Numbered from the stretch's first letter, positions 33,769 to 43,808 are shown. The stretch: DNA of 64,000 nucleotides from CAVTND01 sp963735955 (GCA_963735955.1 CAVTND010000001.1:1-64000); one strand, 5' to 3'. Program-made: numbers and translations. Notes: generated by a model not told the origin, from the sequence alone.

Positions 33769-34594
33769 ATGGCAACCGGTAGCGAACTCACACCGACTGA
33801 GTACATCAGCCACCATCTGAGCCACTTCAAGGTGGGAATCGCGCCGGGCGGATTCTGGACGGTGCATGCCGACACGCTGATTATGTCGACGCTGCTCGGG
33901 ATGATCGGACTCGGCCTGATCTGGTGGATCGTGCGCGGCGCCACCTCAGGGGTGCCGACGCGGCGCCAGGCTTTCTTTGAGATTGCGTTCGAGCTGATCG
34001 ACGAGGCGATCAAGAGCATGTTTCCACGGCGGCGGGCCGCGCAATTTCGTAGCGCCGCTTGCGTTGACCGTGTTCGTCTGGGTTCTGCTGATGAACTCGA
34101 TGGATTTCCTGCCGGTGGACTGGATTGCACTCGGAACCCACCATGTCTCGGAAAAGGGCTTTCGCATTGTCAGCACGGCCGATGTGAACACGACCTTCGC
34201 GCTGGCCTTGTCGGTATGGTTGCTGATGATCTTCTTTTCGATCAAGGTCAAGGGCCTCGGTGGCTGGATACACGAGCTGACCTGCACGCCGTTCGGTGTC
34301 AAGCCGATCTTCGCTGCGCCGCTGCTGGTGCTGTTCAATCTGCTGTTCAACATCGTCGAGTACATCTCGAAGCCTCTGTCTCACTCGCTGCGACTGTATG
34401 GAAATATGTATGCAGGCGAGATCATTTTCCTGCTGCTTTGGCTGTGGGCGGCGACCGGCCTGGTGGGTACCGGCTTCGGCGCACTGCTCGGCGTAGGCTG
34501 GGCGATCTTCCACATCCTGATCGTCATCCTGCAGGCTTACATATTCACCATGCTGACAATCGTATACATCGCGCTCGCACACGAGCAGCACTGA
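33769..34594 (+). CDS. atpB: ATP synthase subunit a, with a one-base frame break
   Basis: The proton-channel subunit a of Fo. The first 84 codons (MATGSELTPTEYISHHLSHF... to EAIKSM) read in one frame. From about 34025 the protein continues in another frame (HGGGPRNFVAPLALTVFVWV, then PLSHSLRLYGNMYAGEII with the essential Arg). The break is at ATG TTT CCAC near 34021-34026: removing one C gives MFHGGGPRNF, and a normal 274-residue subunit a. The uncorrected first frame is open through atpE but encodes no relative of subunit a after residue 85. Most likely a sequencing or assembly error. Confidence 0.9.
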
Positions 34595-34647
34595 GCGACG
34601 CGATCACATTCACTTCCTGCTTTCCGACGACGAAAGGAAATCGAATC

Positions 34648-34920
34648 ATGGAAAAGCTTCAACTGCTGGCAATGATCCAGGCCTACACGGGCATCGGCAT
34701 CGGCCTGATCATTGGCCTCGGGGCGGCCGGCGCCTGTATCGGTGTCGGCATCATGTGCAGCCGCTTCCTCGAAGCGGCTGCGCGCCAGCCCGAATTGACC
34801 AATATGCTGCAGACCAAGGTCTTTCTGCTGCTCGGCCTGATCGACGCCTCGTTCATCATCGGCGTCGGTCTGGCGATGTTGTTTGCTTTCGGCAATCCGC
34901 TGCTTACAGTTGTCCGCTAA
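34648..34920 (+). CDS. atpE: ATP synthase subunit c
   Basis: The 90-residue proteolipid forming the Fo rotor ring, with two transmembrane helices and the loop ARQPE. The first helix has the Gly/Ala pattern GLGAAGACIGVGIMCSRFLE, and the second carries the ion-binding carboxylate as Asp in GLIDASFIIG. Asp, and no Na+-type Glu-Ser pair, indicates a proton-driven enzyme. GAAAGGAA is upstream of the ATG. Confidence 0.97.
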   Translation: MEKLQLLAMIQAYTGIGIGLIIGLGAAGACIGVGIMCSRFLEAAARQPELTNMLQTKVFLLLGLIDASFIIGVGLAMLFAFGNPLLTVVR

Positions 34921-34941
34921 CGCTGCGCATCGAGGCAGGCG

Positions 34942-35412
34942 ATGGACCTTAATTTCACTCTGATCGCGCAGGCCATCACGTTCGCAATCTTCATCTGGTT
35001 CGCGGCCAAATTCGTGTGGCCGCCGCTGGTCAACGCGCTTGATGAACGTCGGCAAAAGATCGCCGACGGGCTGGCAGCGGCCGAAAAAGGCCAGTCGGAC
35101 CTCGCGGATGCAGAACGCAAGGCCTCGCAACGCGAAGCGGAAGCCCGCACTGCGGCACAAGCAGTTGCGGCCGAGGCAGAACGACGCGCCCAGGCCATCA
35201 TCGAAGAGGCCAAGACTCAGGCCAAGGACGAGGGTTTGCGACTGATCGCCGCAGCGAAGGCCGAGGCGGCACAGGAAGTGGTGCGCGCCAAAGGCGTGCT
35301 GCGCGACCAGGTCGCGGCCCTTGCGGTGACCGGTGCTGAACAGATCCTCAAGCGTGAAGTGAATCAGCAGGTGCACGCGGATCTGCTGGCGCAGCTGAAG
35401 GGCAAGCTATAG
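34942..35412 (+). CDS. atpF: ATP synthase subunit b
   Basis: A 156-residue peripheral-stalk subunit with one N-terminal membrane helix (about 5-25, TLIAQAITFAIFIWFAAKFVW) followed by PPLVNALDERRQKIADGL and a long charged, Ala-rich helix that pairs as a coiled coil. Length and order are standard for the proton F-ATPase b subunit. Two bases separate it from atpH. Confidence 0.96.
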   Translation: MDLNFTLIAQAITFAIFIWFAAKFVWPPLVNALDERRQKIADGLAAAEKGQSDLADAERKASQREAEARTAAQAVAAEAERRAQAIIEEAKTQAKDEGLRLIAAAKAEAAQEVVRAKGVLRDQVAALAVTGAEQILKREVNQQVHADLLAQLKGKL

Positions 35413-35414
35413 CC

Positions 35415-35954
35415 ATGGCTGAACTGTCGACCATCGCCCGGCCGTACGCGCAGGCCTTCTTCGGGGTAACGAAGGAAAGCGGCGCGACCCAGGCTGGGCT
35501 CGAGTTGACCTCCGCCCTGGCTGCCCTGATGCAGCATCCCGAGGTCGTTGCGCTGGTCGACGATCCGAAGCTCGGCCCTCAGCAGACTTTCAAACTGTTG
35601 GCAGGATTGCTGAAGGCTCCCCTGTCGGCGTCGGACTCGAATTTTCTGCAGACCTTGATCGACAACGGCCGCCTGACCGCACTGCCCGAAATCGCACGCC
35701 AGTTCGTCCAGCTCAAGAACGAGGCCGATGGCATTGCCGACTGCCTGATCGAAACCGCATTTCCCCTGGACGATGCGCAGGTGAGCGACCTCGTGATATT
35801 GATGTCGAAAAAGTTTGGCTTGAAGCTCAAGCCGGAGGTCCGCGTCGATGCGAGCCTGATTGGCGGTGTGCGCGTATTGGTGGGTGACCATGTACTCGAT
35901 ACCTCGGTGAAGTCGCGCCTGGACCAGATGCAGGCGGCGCTTACCGCGGTCTGA
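35415..35954 (+). CDS. atpH: ATP synthase subunit delta
   Basis: A 179-residue subunit joining the stalk to F1. It begins STIARPYAQAFFGVTKESGA, which matches the family N-terminal domain, and ends with GLKLKPEVRVDASLIGGVRV and SVKSRLDQMQAALTAV, the conserved C-terminal domain. Order and length are normal. Confidence 0.96.
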   Translation: MAELSTIARPYAQAFFGVTKESGATQAGLELTSALAALMQHPEVVALVDDPKLGPQQTFKLLAGLLKAPLSASDSNFLQTLIDNGRLTALPEIARQFVQLKNEADGIADCLIETAFPLDDAQVSDLVILMSKKFGLKLKPEVRVDASLIGGVRVLVGDHVLDTSVKSRLDQMQAALTAV

Positions 35955-36008
35955 TTTTGATGAAATTCGCAGAACCGCAAACTGAACACGAAACGCTGGA
36001 GTTGATCC

Positions 36009-37550
<1,542 letters not shown>

Positions 37551-37579
37551 TGTGCCCTTGAATCTAACGACAGAGTGAT

Positions 37580-38461
37580 ATGGCCGGAACCAAAGAAATT
37601 CGCCTGAAGATCAAGAGCGTGCAGAGCACGAGCAAGATCACCAAGGCCATGGAAATGGTTGCCGCATCGAAAATGCGCAAGGCGCAGGAACGGATGCGGC
37701 AGGTTCGCCCCTACAGCGACAAGATCCGCAATATCGCGGCACATCTGTCGCAGGCGAACCCGGAGTACCGACATCCCTTCCTGGCAAAGCGAGAGAGTCT
37801 CAAGGTGGCTGGCCTGATCCTGATCACGACCGACAAGGGCCTGTGCGGGGGACTGAATACCAATATCCAGCGCGCGGTGCTGGCCAAGGTGAAGGAGCTG
37901 AACGCCGCCGGTGTGCAACTTGCCGCCACGGCGATCGGCAACAAGGGGTATGGGTTCCTGCAGCGACTGAACGCCAATATCGTCTCGCACTACGTACAGC
38001 TCGGTGACCGCCCGCACCTGGTAGAGCTGATCGGGCCGATCAAGGTCCTGCTTGACCTGTACATAGCCGGCCAGATAGACGTGATCTACGTCGCCGGCTC
38101 GCGTTTCATCAATACGATGAAGCAGGAGCCGGTTATCGTGCAGCTGCTACCGCTAACCGACGACAAACTCGCGCAGAGTGACGAGGAGAAACGCGCCTAC
38201 TCCTGGGACTACATCTACGAGCCCGATGCAGAGGCGGTTATCGACGCGTTGATGGTGCGGTACATCGAGTCCCTGATATTCCATGCGGTCGCCGAGAACA
38301 TGGCCTCGGAGCAGAGCGCGCGCATGGTGGCGATGAAGGCGGCCTCGGATAACGCGAAGAAGCTGATTGACGAGTTGCAGCTGATCTACAACAAGACGCG
38401 GCAGGCCGGCATCACCAAGGAGATCTCGGAGATCGTCGGCGGTGCGGCGGCCATTGCCTAG
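37580..38461 (+). CDS. atpG: ATP synthase subunit gamma
   Basis: The 293-residue central rotor shaft. The N-terminal coiled-coil helix is AGTKEIRLKIKSVQSTSKIT...ITKAMEMVAASKMRKAQERM, with TTDKGLCGGLN in the Rossmann-like part and the C-terminal helix ARMVAMKAASDNAKKLIDEL and ITKEISEIVGGAAAI, the family signature. About 30 bp after atpA. Confidence 0.97.
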   Translation: MAGTKEIRLKIKSVQSTSKITKAMEMVAASKMRKAQERMRQVRPYSDKIRNIAAHLSQANPEYRHPFLAKRESLKVAGLILITTDKGLCGGLNTNIQRAVLAKVKELNAAGVQLAATAIGNKGYGFLQRLNANIVSHYVQLGDRPHLVELIGPIKVLLDLYIAGQIDVIYVAGSRFINTMKQEPVIVQLLPLTDDKLAQSDEEKRAYSWDYIYEPDAEAVIDALMVRYIESLIFHAVAENMASEQSARMVAMKAASDNAKKLIDELQLIYNKTRQAGITKEISEIVGGAAAIA

Positions 38462-38510
38462 TGCGGCGAGCCCACAACCAATTTGCGAACTGAAGAACGA
38501 GGGAAGAAGA

Positions 38511-39935
38511 ATGAGCACCGGAAGAATTGTTCAGTGCATTGGCGCCGTGGTGGACATCGAATTCCCGCGTGAGCACATGCCGGAGATCTATGACGCGCTC
38601 GTGCTAGAAGCCGATGCGAGCAACAAGCTGGTCGAACAAGGACTGACTTTTGAAGTCGAACAGCAACTCGGCGATGGCATCGTGCGCACGATTGCGATGG
38701 GCTCATCGGATGGCCTGCGGCGCGGCATGAGCGTCCGGAACACCGGAGAGGGAATCATGGTTCCGGTCGGACCCGGGGTGCTGGGCCGCGTGATGGACAT
38801 TCTCGGCCGACCGATCGACGACGGCGGCCCGGTCAAGTCCGACACGCTGCGCTCGATCCACCAGGAGGCACCCAAGTTTGACGAGCTTTCGCCGTCGGTC
38901 GAACTGCTCGAGACCGGTATCAAGGTGGTCGACCTGATCTGCCCGTTCGCCAAGGGCGGAAAAATCGGCCTGTTCGGCGGCGCCGGCGTGGGCAAGACCG
39001 TGATCTTGCTGGAACTGATCAACAACGTCGCCACGCAACTCGGGGGCCTTTCCGTATTTGCCGGCGTCGGCGAGCGCACCCGCGAGGGTAACGACTTCTA
39101 CCACGAGATGTCGGAGGCCAAGGTGATCGAGCCGGACGATCTGCCCGAATCGAAGGTGGCGATGGTGTTCGGCCAGATGAACGAGGGGCCCGGCAACCGG
39201 CTGCGTGTGGCGTTGACCGGCCTGACTATGGCCGAGCGCTTCCGCGACGAAGGTCGCGATATCCTGTTCTTCGTCGACAACATCTACCGCTTCACACTCG
39301 CCGGTACTGAAGTGTCGGCCCTGTTGGGCAGGATGCCGTCCGCGGTGGGCTACCAGCCGACGCTCGCGGAGGAGATGGGCAAGCTCCAGGAACGCATCAC
39401 GTCGACCAAGATGGGATCGATCACCTCGATCCAGGCAATTTATGTTCCGGCCGATGATTTGACCGATCCCTCGCCGGCGACCACCTTCGGCCACCTTGAC
39501 GCGACCGTCGTGTTGTCGCGCGATATCGCGTCACTCGGTATTTATCCGTCGGTCGATCCGCTCGATTCGACTTCGCGTCAGGTCGACCCCCACACAATCG
39601 GCGAAGAGCACTACGACACGACGCGCCGCGTGCAGGCCACCCTTCAGCGCTACAAGGAGTTGCGCGACATCATCGCCATCCTGGGCATGGACGAACTCGC
39701 CCCCGAGGACAAGCTGGCGGTCGCTCGCGCGCGCAAGATCCAGCGCTTCCTGTCGCAGCCGTTCCACGTCGCCGAAGTGTTCACAGGCTCGCCGGGCAAG
39801 TACGTGCCGCTGAAGGAGAGCATCCGCGGCTTCAAGATGATCGTCGATGGCGAATGCGATGCTCTGCCCGAGCAGGCGTTCTACATGGTTGGTACGATTG
39901 ACGAAGCATTCGAGAAGGCGAAAACCATTAAGTGA
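38511..39935 (+). CDS. atpD: ATP synthase subunit beta
   Basis: The 474-residue catalytic subunit. P-loop GGAGVGKTVILLELI, catalytic Glu in GERTREGNDFYHEM, DELSEED-like region ILGMDELAPEDKLAVARARK, and the C-terminal GKYVPLKESIRGFKMIVDGE. The canonical P-loop follow-on VNMMELI is VILLELI here, a mild substitution. The ATG begins STGRIVQCIGAVVDIEFP; the frame is open a little further upstream. Confidence 0.98.
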   Translation: MSTGRIVQCIGAVVDIEFPREHMPEIYDALVLEADASNKLVEQGLTFEVEQQLGDGIVRTIAMGSSDGLRRGMSVRNTGEGIMVPVGPGVLGRVMDILGRPIDDGGPVKSDTLRSIHQEAPKFDELSPSVELLETGIKVVDLICPFAKGGKIGLFGGAGVGKTVILLELINNVATQLGGLSVFAGVGERTREGNDFYHEMSEAKVIEPDDLPESKVAMVFGQMNEGPGNRLRVALTGLTMAERFRDEGRDILFFVDNIYRFTLAGTEVSALLGRMPSAVGYQPTLAEEMGKLQERITSTKMGSITSIQAIYVPADDLTDPSPATTFGHLDATVVLSRDIASLGIYPSVDPLDSTSRQVDPHTIGEEHYDTTRRVQATLQRYKELRDIIAILGMDELAPEDKLAVARARKIQRFLSQPFHVAEVFTGSPGKYVPLKESIRGFKMIVDGECDALPEQAFYMVGTIDEAFEKAKTIK

Positions 39936-39973
39936 TCGGTGATCCGAGGGTCGCGATCACGAAGCCGCGAACC

Positions 39974-39994
39974 ACAGATTACAGATTACAGATC
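39974..39994 (+). repeat. Short tandem repeat ACAGATT x3 (last unit ACAGATC) between atpD and atpC
   Basis: Three 7-base units in a row (ACAGATT, ACAGATT, ACAGATC) fall in the 75-bp atpD-atpC gap, about 17 bp before the atpC ATG. They are AT-richer than the surroundings and could vary by slippage or affect initiation at atpC. Confidence 0.75.
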
Positions 39995-40010
39995 ACGGAA
40001 CACAGTCCAC

Positions 40011-40430
40011 ATGGCCACCACCATTCACGTCGACGTCGTTTCGGCCGAGGAAAGCATCTTCGCGGGTGAGGCCGAGTTCGTTGCCCTGCCCGGCGAGGTC
40101 GGCGAACTCGGCATCTATCCGCGCCACGCACCGCTGATCACGCGCATCAAGCCCGGCATGGTCCGCATCAAGATCAGCGGCCGCGCCGATGAGGAGCACG
40201 TGTTCGTCAATGGCGGAATCCTCGAGATACAGCCGCATGTCGTAACCGTACTCGCCGACACCGCGATCCGTGCCAAGGATCTCGACGAGGCCAAGGCGCG
40301 CGAAGCAATGGCCCTCGCCGAGGAAGCGCGCAAGAATGCCGGCAGTGAACTCGAGATCGCCAAGGTCGAGGCCGAGATGTCATCGCTGGCCGCACAGCTC
40401 GCCGCGATTCGCAAGCTTCGTCCCAAATGA
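40011..40430 (+). CDS. atpC: ATP synthase subunit epsilon
   Basis: A 139-residue regulatory subunit. The N-terminal beta-domain has the family pattern FAGEAEFVALPGEVGELGIY and PLITRIKPG, followed by the C-terminal helical pair EARKNAGSELEIAKVEAEMS. Last gene of atpIBEFHAGDC, followed by a strong terminator. The ATG is preceded by a weak ribosome-binding site. Confidence 0.96.
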   Translation: MATTIHVDVVSAEESIFAGEAEFVALPGEVGELGIYPRHAPLITRIKPGMVRIKISGRADEEHVFVNGGILEIQPHVVTVLADTAIRAKDLDEAKAREAMALAEEARKNAGSELEIAKVEAEMSSLAAQLAAIRKLRPK

Positions 40431-40452
40431 AATCGAGACGAATCGGGATCGG

Positions 40453-40480
40453 GGGCGGCTTTGCCGCCCTTTTCTGTTTT
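40453..40480 (+). terminator. Rho-independent terminator of the atp operon
   Basis: A perfect 7-bp stem GGGCGGC / GCCGCCC with loop TTT, followed by TTTTCTGTTTT, 22 bp after the atpC stop. One of the clearest terminators in the window. It also covers the first in-frame start (TTG at 40461) of the downstream TonB receptor, so that start is unlikely. Confidence 0.9.
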
Positions 40481-42671
40481 GGACGCACGCTGCCGCAAGT
40501 GTGGCGGATGTACCGGACTGCTTGGCAAGTGCACAATCGCGCACCGCGGAGCATTCTCGTGTCGCCGGTCGATTCAATCCTGTCGTGCACTGATCGCGAG
40601 CTTCGGCGCGCTGTGGCAGGACAGCGGCTGCGCCGAGGAGGCACCGCCGCCATTGCTTGACCGCGTCGTCGTCACGGCGACCCGGTCCGAGCGCGCGGGA
40701 CTTGATGTTCCGGCATCGATTGACGTCGTCACGCGCGACGAGGTGCGCGACACGCAACTGCGAATCAATCTGTCCGAGTCGCTGTGGCGCGTTCCTGGCG
40801 TCGTCGCGTCGAACCGCCAGAACTACGCGCAGGACCTGCAGATTTCGATCCGCGGCTTCGGCGCGCGTTCGACCTTCGGCGTGCGCGGACTGCGTCTCTA
40901 CCTGGACGGGATTCCGGCGACGCAACCTGACGGTCAGGGACAGGTTTCGAACTTCCCGCTCAACGCGGTCGAGCGCATCGAAGTCCTGCGTGGACCGTTT
41001 TCGGCGCTCTATGGCAACTCGTCGGGTGGAGTGATTGCGATGTCGACCCGTCTGGAGCCCCAACCGTTTGAGGCCGAGCTTGGACTGGCGGTCGGCTCGT
41101 ACGACACCTGGCGCGCTGCGCTCGCAGCCTACGGCGGTACTTATCCCTACGCTTACAGTGTCGATGCGAGCTTTTTCTCGACCGGGGGCTATCGGGAGCA
41201 CAGCGCCGCGACGCGCGATGTATTGAATCTGCGCGCAGCCGCCTACGAAACCCCGGTCGGGCGCCTGCGCGTCACCCTCAATGCAGTCGACATTCCAGAT
41301 GCGCAGGATCCGCTCGGGCTAACACGCGCCCAGTGGCAGGCCGACCCGCAACAGGCCTCACCAGCGGCACTGCTGTTTGATACGCGCAAGTCAACCAGTC
41401 AGGAACAACTCGGATTCGAACTCAGTGGCGATGCGGGTGCCAATCTCAGCTGGCAGACGATCGCGTGGATCGGTAAGCGCGCGGTTGAGCAGTTCCAGGC
41501 GATTCCGGTGGCGACCCAGGCAAATCCCAATCATCCGGGGGGCGTCATCGACTTCGATCGAAACTACGGAGGAATTGATGCCCGCATCCAGGCACGCTTT
41601 GGCGCGACCTATCTGACCGCCGGCATTGATTTCGAGCAGCTCGACGAAGACCGGCGCGGCTACGAGAATTTCGCAGGTCTACCGCAGCAACTCGGTGTCC
41701 GAGGGCGGCTGCGGCGCGAAGAGAGCAATCGCGTGCAATCGCTCGATGCCTATGCACAGGTCGAGGCTGAACTGTCTGAAAGCTGGCGCCTGCTTGCCGG
41801 CGTGCGGGCCTCGCGTGTTTCGTTCGACGGCAGCGATAAGTTTCTTTCGAACGGTGACGATTCGGGCTCCGCCCGCTACGACGCGATCAGCCCTACCGTC
41901 GGCCTCAACTGGAGACTGAGTCCGTCCACCAGCCTGTATGCCGCTTATGGCCAGGGCTTCGAAACTCCGACTCTCAACGAGCTCGCGTATCGGCCCGATG
42001 GCAGCGCCGGATACAACACCGCGCTTGAGTCGGCCACGAGCAGAAACGTCGAGTTGGGCGCCAAGGCTGTGTCCGCGACCGTGCGCGCCGCGCTAGCGAT
42101 CTTTCAGACCAACACGAACGATGACCTGGTTGTGCAAACCAATGCCGGCGGCCGGTCCTCGTTTGGCAACGCCGGTTCGACGCGCCGCCGCGGCGCAGAA
42201 CTAGGGCTTGGCTGGCAGCCAATCCCAGCGCTGTCGGTGGATTTGGCGGCGACGGCTATCCAGGCCACGTTCGAGCGGCCATTCTTGACCTGCGTGACAG
42301 CACCCTGCACCGTGCCGACGGTTCTGGTGCCGGAGGGGAAGCGCTTGCCGGGAATTCCTGCCTACACCGCGGGCCTGGCTGTGACCTATCGACTGCCTTG
42401 GTTTGACGCCATCGCCGAATGGCGCGCCCAATCGAGCGTGTATGTGGACGATCGGAATACCGATGCGGCGCCCGGCTACGGGATCGCCAATCTCGCTTTC
42501 GCTCGTTCGTTCGTTGAAGGACAGGTGAATTTCCGCGCTTTTCTGCGGATAGAGAACCTGCTGAACGCGCGATACATAGGCTCGGTCATCGTCAACGAAG
42601 CGAACGGGCGATACTTCGAGCCGGCGCCCGGTCGCCAGTGGTTGCTTGGTCTCGATCTGGGGTTCCGATGA
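40461..42671 (+). CDS. TonB-dependent outer-membrane receptor, start and signal peptide unclear
   Basis: A receptor of the siderophore/vitamin/metal class. The plug domain begins near LLDRVVVTATRSERAGLDVP and has DLQISIRGFGARSTFGVRGL, LRLYLDGIPATQPDGQGQVS and VERIEVLRGPFSALYGNSSG; the barrel follows and the end is AFLRIENLLNARYIG...GLDLGFR. The listed frame opens at a TTG inside a terminator loop, so it is not a credible start. GTG at 40559 lies in another frame; deletion of one C near 40565 would join it to RSIQSCRALIASFGALW, a reasonable signal peptide. Ligand unknown. Its stop overlaps the downstream lipoprotein start (ATGA). Confidence 0.8.
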   Translation: MPPFSVLDARCRKCGGCTGLLGKCTIAHRGAFSCRRSIQSCRALIASFGALWQDSGCAEEAPPPLLDRVVVTATRSERAGLDVPASIDVVTRDEVRDTQLRINLSESLWRVPGVVASNRQNYAQDLQISIRGFGARSTFGVRGLRLYLDGIPATQPDGQGQVSNFPLNAVERIEVLRGPFSALYGNSSGGVIAMSTRLEPQPFEAELGLAVGSYDTWRAALAAYGGTYPYAYSVDASFFSTGGYREHSAATRDVLNLRAAAYETPVGRLRVTLNAVDIPDAQDPLGLTRAQWQADPQQASPAALLFDTRKSTSQEQLGFELSGDAGANLSWQTIAWIGKRAVEQFQAIPVATQANPNHPGGVIDFDRNYGGIDARIQARFGATYLTAGIDFEQLDEDRRGYENFAGLPQQLGVRGRLRREESNRVQSLDAYAQVEAELSESWRLLAGVRASRVSFDGSDKFLSNGDDSGSARYDAISPTVGLNWRLSPSTSLYAAYGQGFETPTLNELAYRPDGSAGYNTALESATSRNVELGAKAVSATVRAALAIFQTNTNDDLVVQTNAGGRSSFGNAGSTRRRGAELGLGWQPIPALSVDLAATAIQATFERPFLTCVTAPCTVPTVLVPEGKRLPGIPAYTAGLAVTYRLPWFDAIAEWRAQSSVYVDDRNTDAAPGYGIANLAFARSFVEGQVNFRAFLRIENLLNARYIGSVIVNEANGRYFEPAPGRQWLLGLDLGFR

Positions 42672-43210
42672 ACACGAGTTCACTGTTCAGACACGCAGCT
42701 ATTACTCTGGCGGCCGCAGCCATGGTCGGTCTGATGGCATGTACGGCCCCCGCACCACAGCCCGTCGTCTCGCAGCCAGTGGCCGTTGCTCCCTCGGCTG
42801 CGCAGGCAGAGGCGGCAACGCCAGCGGCCGCGGCGCGTTCGACGGGTCCGGTGCGATTGGCGCCGCGTGATCCGGCGCTCGAAAGCTGGAAGCGCTCAGC
42901 GGCAGAACGGATCCACGCGACTAACTCGAAGCAATTGTTTACCGGCCGGCCGCATCATCTGCTGCAGGCCGTTATCGTCGTCGAGGCGGCCGTTGATCGG
43001 ACCGGCAACGTGACCCAATCGCGCATCATGCGATCGCCCGGCATCAAGGCGCTCGACCAGGTTGCATTGGCCTCCCTGAAGACTGCTTCACCCCTGCCAG
43101 CGCCTCCTCCAGCATTGGTTGCCAAAGGCAACCTGGTTTTCTCCGAAACCTGGCTGTTCCAGAATGACGGGCGATTTCAGGTCCGGACGCTTGCGATGGC
43201 ACAGGAGTAG
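42668..43210 (+). CDS. Lipoprotein with a TonB C-terminal-like domain
   Basis: A 180-residue protein. Residues 1-24 are a signal peptide ending in a lipobox (LMAC, lipidated Cys25). A Pro/Ala-rich stretch (26-65) follows, then a TonB-C-like domain: HHLLQAVIVVEAAVDRTGNV, SRIMRSPGIKALDQVALASL and a Pro-rich KTASPLPAPPPAL. TonB C-domains contact the TonB box of receptors. Here the domain sits on a lipid anchor, not on an inner-membrane helix, and is coupled (ATGA) to a TonB-dependent receptor gene. Role unknown. Confidence 0.8.
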   Translation: MNTSSLFRHAAITLAAAAMVGLMACTAPAPQPVVSQPVAVAPSAAQAEAATPAAAARSTGPVRLAPRDPALESWKRSAAERIHATNSKQLFTGRPHHLLQAVIVVEAAVDRTGNVTQSRIMRSPGIKALDQVALASLKTASPLPAPPPALVAKGNLVFSETWLFQNDGRFQVRTLAMAQE

Positions 43211-43231
43211 CGAAAAAGCATCATTTTTCGC
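43210..43231 (+). terminator. A/T-rich hairpin after the TonB-C lipoprotein
   Basis: A perfect 8-bp stem GCGAAAAA / TTTTTCGC with loop GCATCA, starting at the last base of the stop codon. The T-run is part of the stem; it may act as a weak terminator. Confidence 0.45.
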
Positions 43232-43399
43232 GAGAAAGTCTTCAAAACCGGGTCCCGGGGGTCAGATTTGGCGTCCGCGTACCCGGCTTGTGTCAACCTC
43301 TCGGCCGGCTAAGCGTTAGCCACCTCAGGGCCCACGGCCAGAACCGATTTCACAGTTCACCAGTGGCTCTCTCTTACCAACCGTTCCAGGAACACACCA

Positions 43400-43756
43400 A
43401 TGAAGAAAGTCCTTGCCGCCCTGATCGCAACCGCCTTCGCGACGGTCGCGTTTGCTCAAGAAAAGAAGGCCGACGCCAAAGCCGCCGACGCCAAGCCGGC
43501 TGCTGCTGCCCCGGCGAAGAAAGACGAAGCCAAGCCCGCCGCCGCGCCCGCGAAGGACGCGAAGGCCGCTCCGGCCAAAGCTGATGCCAAAGCCGCGCCA
43601 GCCAAAGCGCCGGCCAAAGCCGCGCCGGCCAAGGCTGATGCCAAAGCTGCTCCGGCCAAGGCTGATGCCAAAGCTGCTCCGGCCGCCGCGCCCGCGAAAG
43701 ACGAAGCCAAGCCTGCCGCAGCCCCGGCTGCAAAGGCTCCCGACGCGAAGAAATAA
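43400..43756 (+). CDS. Exported Ala/Lys-rich repeat protein
   Basis: A 118-residue protein. Residues 1-19 (MKKVLAALIATAFATVAFA) are a clear signal peptide, so the product is exported. The rest is almost entirely Ala, Lys, Pro, Asp and Glu in KADAKAAPA-like repeats, with two perfect 27-base repeats in DNA (43627-43653 and 43654-43680). Such histone H1-like tracts occur in several betaproteobacterial exported proteins; they are likely disordered and strongly basic. Binding of polyanions (DNA, LPS, peptidoglycan) is possible, but nothing in the sequence shows a function. Flanked by a terminator on its 3' side. Confidence 0.85.
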   Translation: MKKVLAALIATAFATVAFAQEKKADAKAADAKPAAAAPAKKDEAKPAAAPAKDAKAAPAKADAKAAPAKAPAKAAPAKADAKAAPAKADAKAAPAAAPAKDEAKPAAAPAAKAPDAKK

Positions 43757-43780
43757 TCCAGGCTTCAGCTTCAGCTCAAA

Positions 43781-43808
43781 AGGCAGGCCAAATGGCCTGC
43801 CTTTTTTT
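43781..43808. terminator. Bidirectional terminator
   Basis: A 9-bp perfect stem AGGCAGGCC / GGCCTGCCT with loop AAAT, flanked by AAAA on the left and TTTTTTT on the right, so it can terminate both the Ala/Lys-rich gene (plus strand) and the converging DUF167 gene (minus strand). Confidence 0.9.

Noticed and set aside
34018..34030. Programmed +1 frameshifting in atpB at UUU-C
   Set aside because: The slippery codon is possible, but there is no slow or stop codon, no stimulatory Shine-Dalgarno or structure, and atpB is not known to use frameshifting. An error is simpler.
33769..34920. A 383-codon frame joining the start of atpB to atpE
   Set aside because: It is open only because one base shifts the atpB frame; residues 85-290 do not match any subunit, and atpE has its own ATG and ribosome-binding site.
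40427..40660. A 77-codon plus-strand frame over the atpC terminator
   Set aside because: It starts at the atpC stop and crosses a strong terminator; its residues match no family. Its GTG at 40559 is considered only as a possible receptor start.
43400..43756. Short repeats in the Ala/Lys-rich gene as a possible CRISPR array
   Set aside because: The repeats are codon-phased, contiguous, without spacers, and encode a signal-peptide protein with a good start and terminator.
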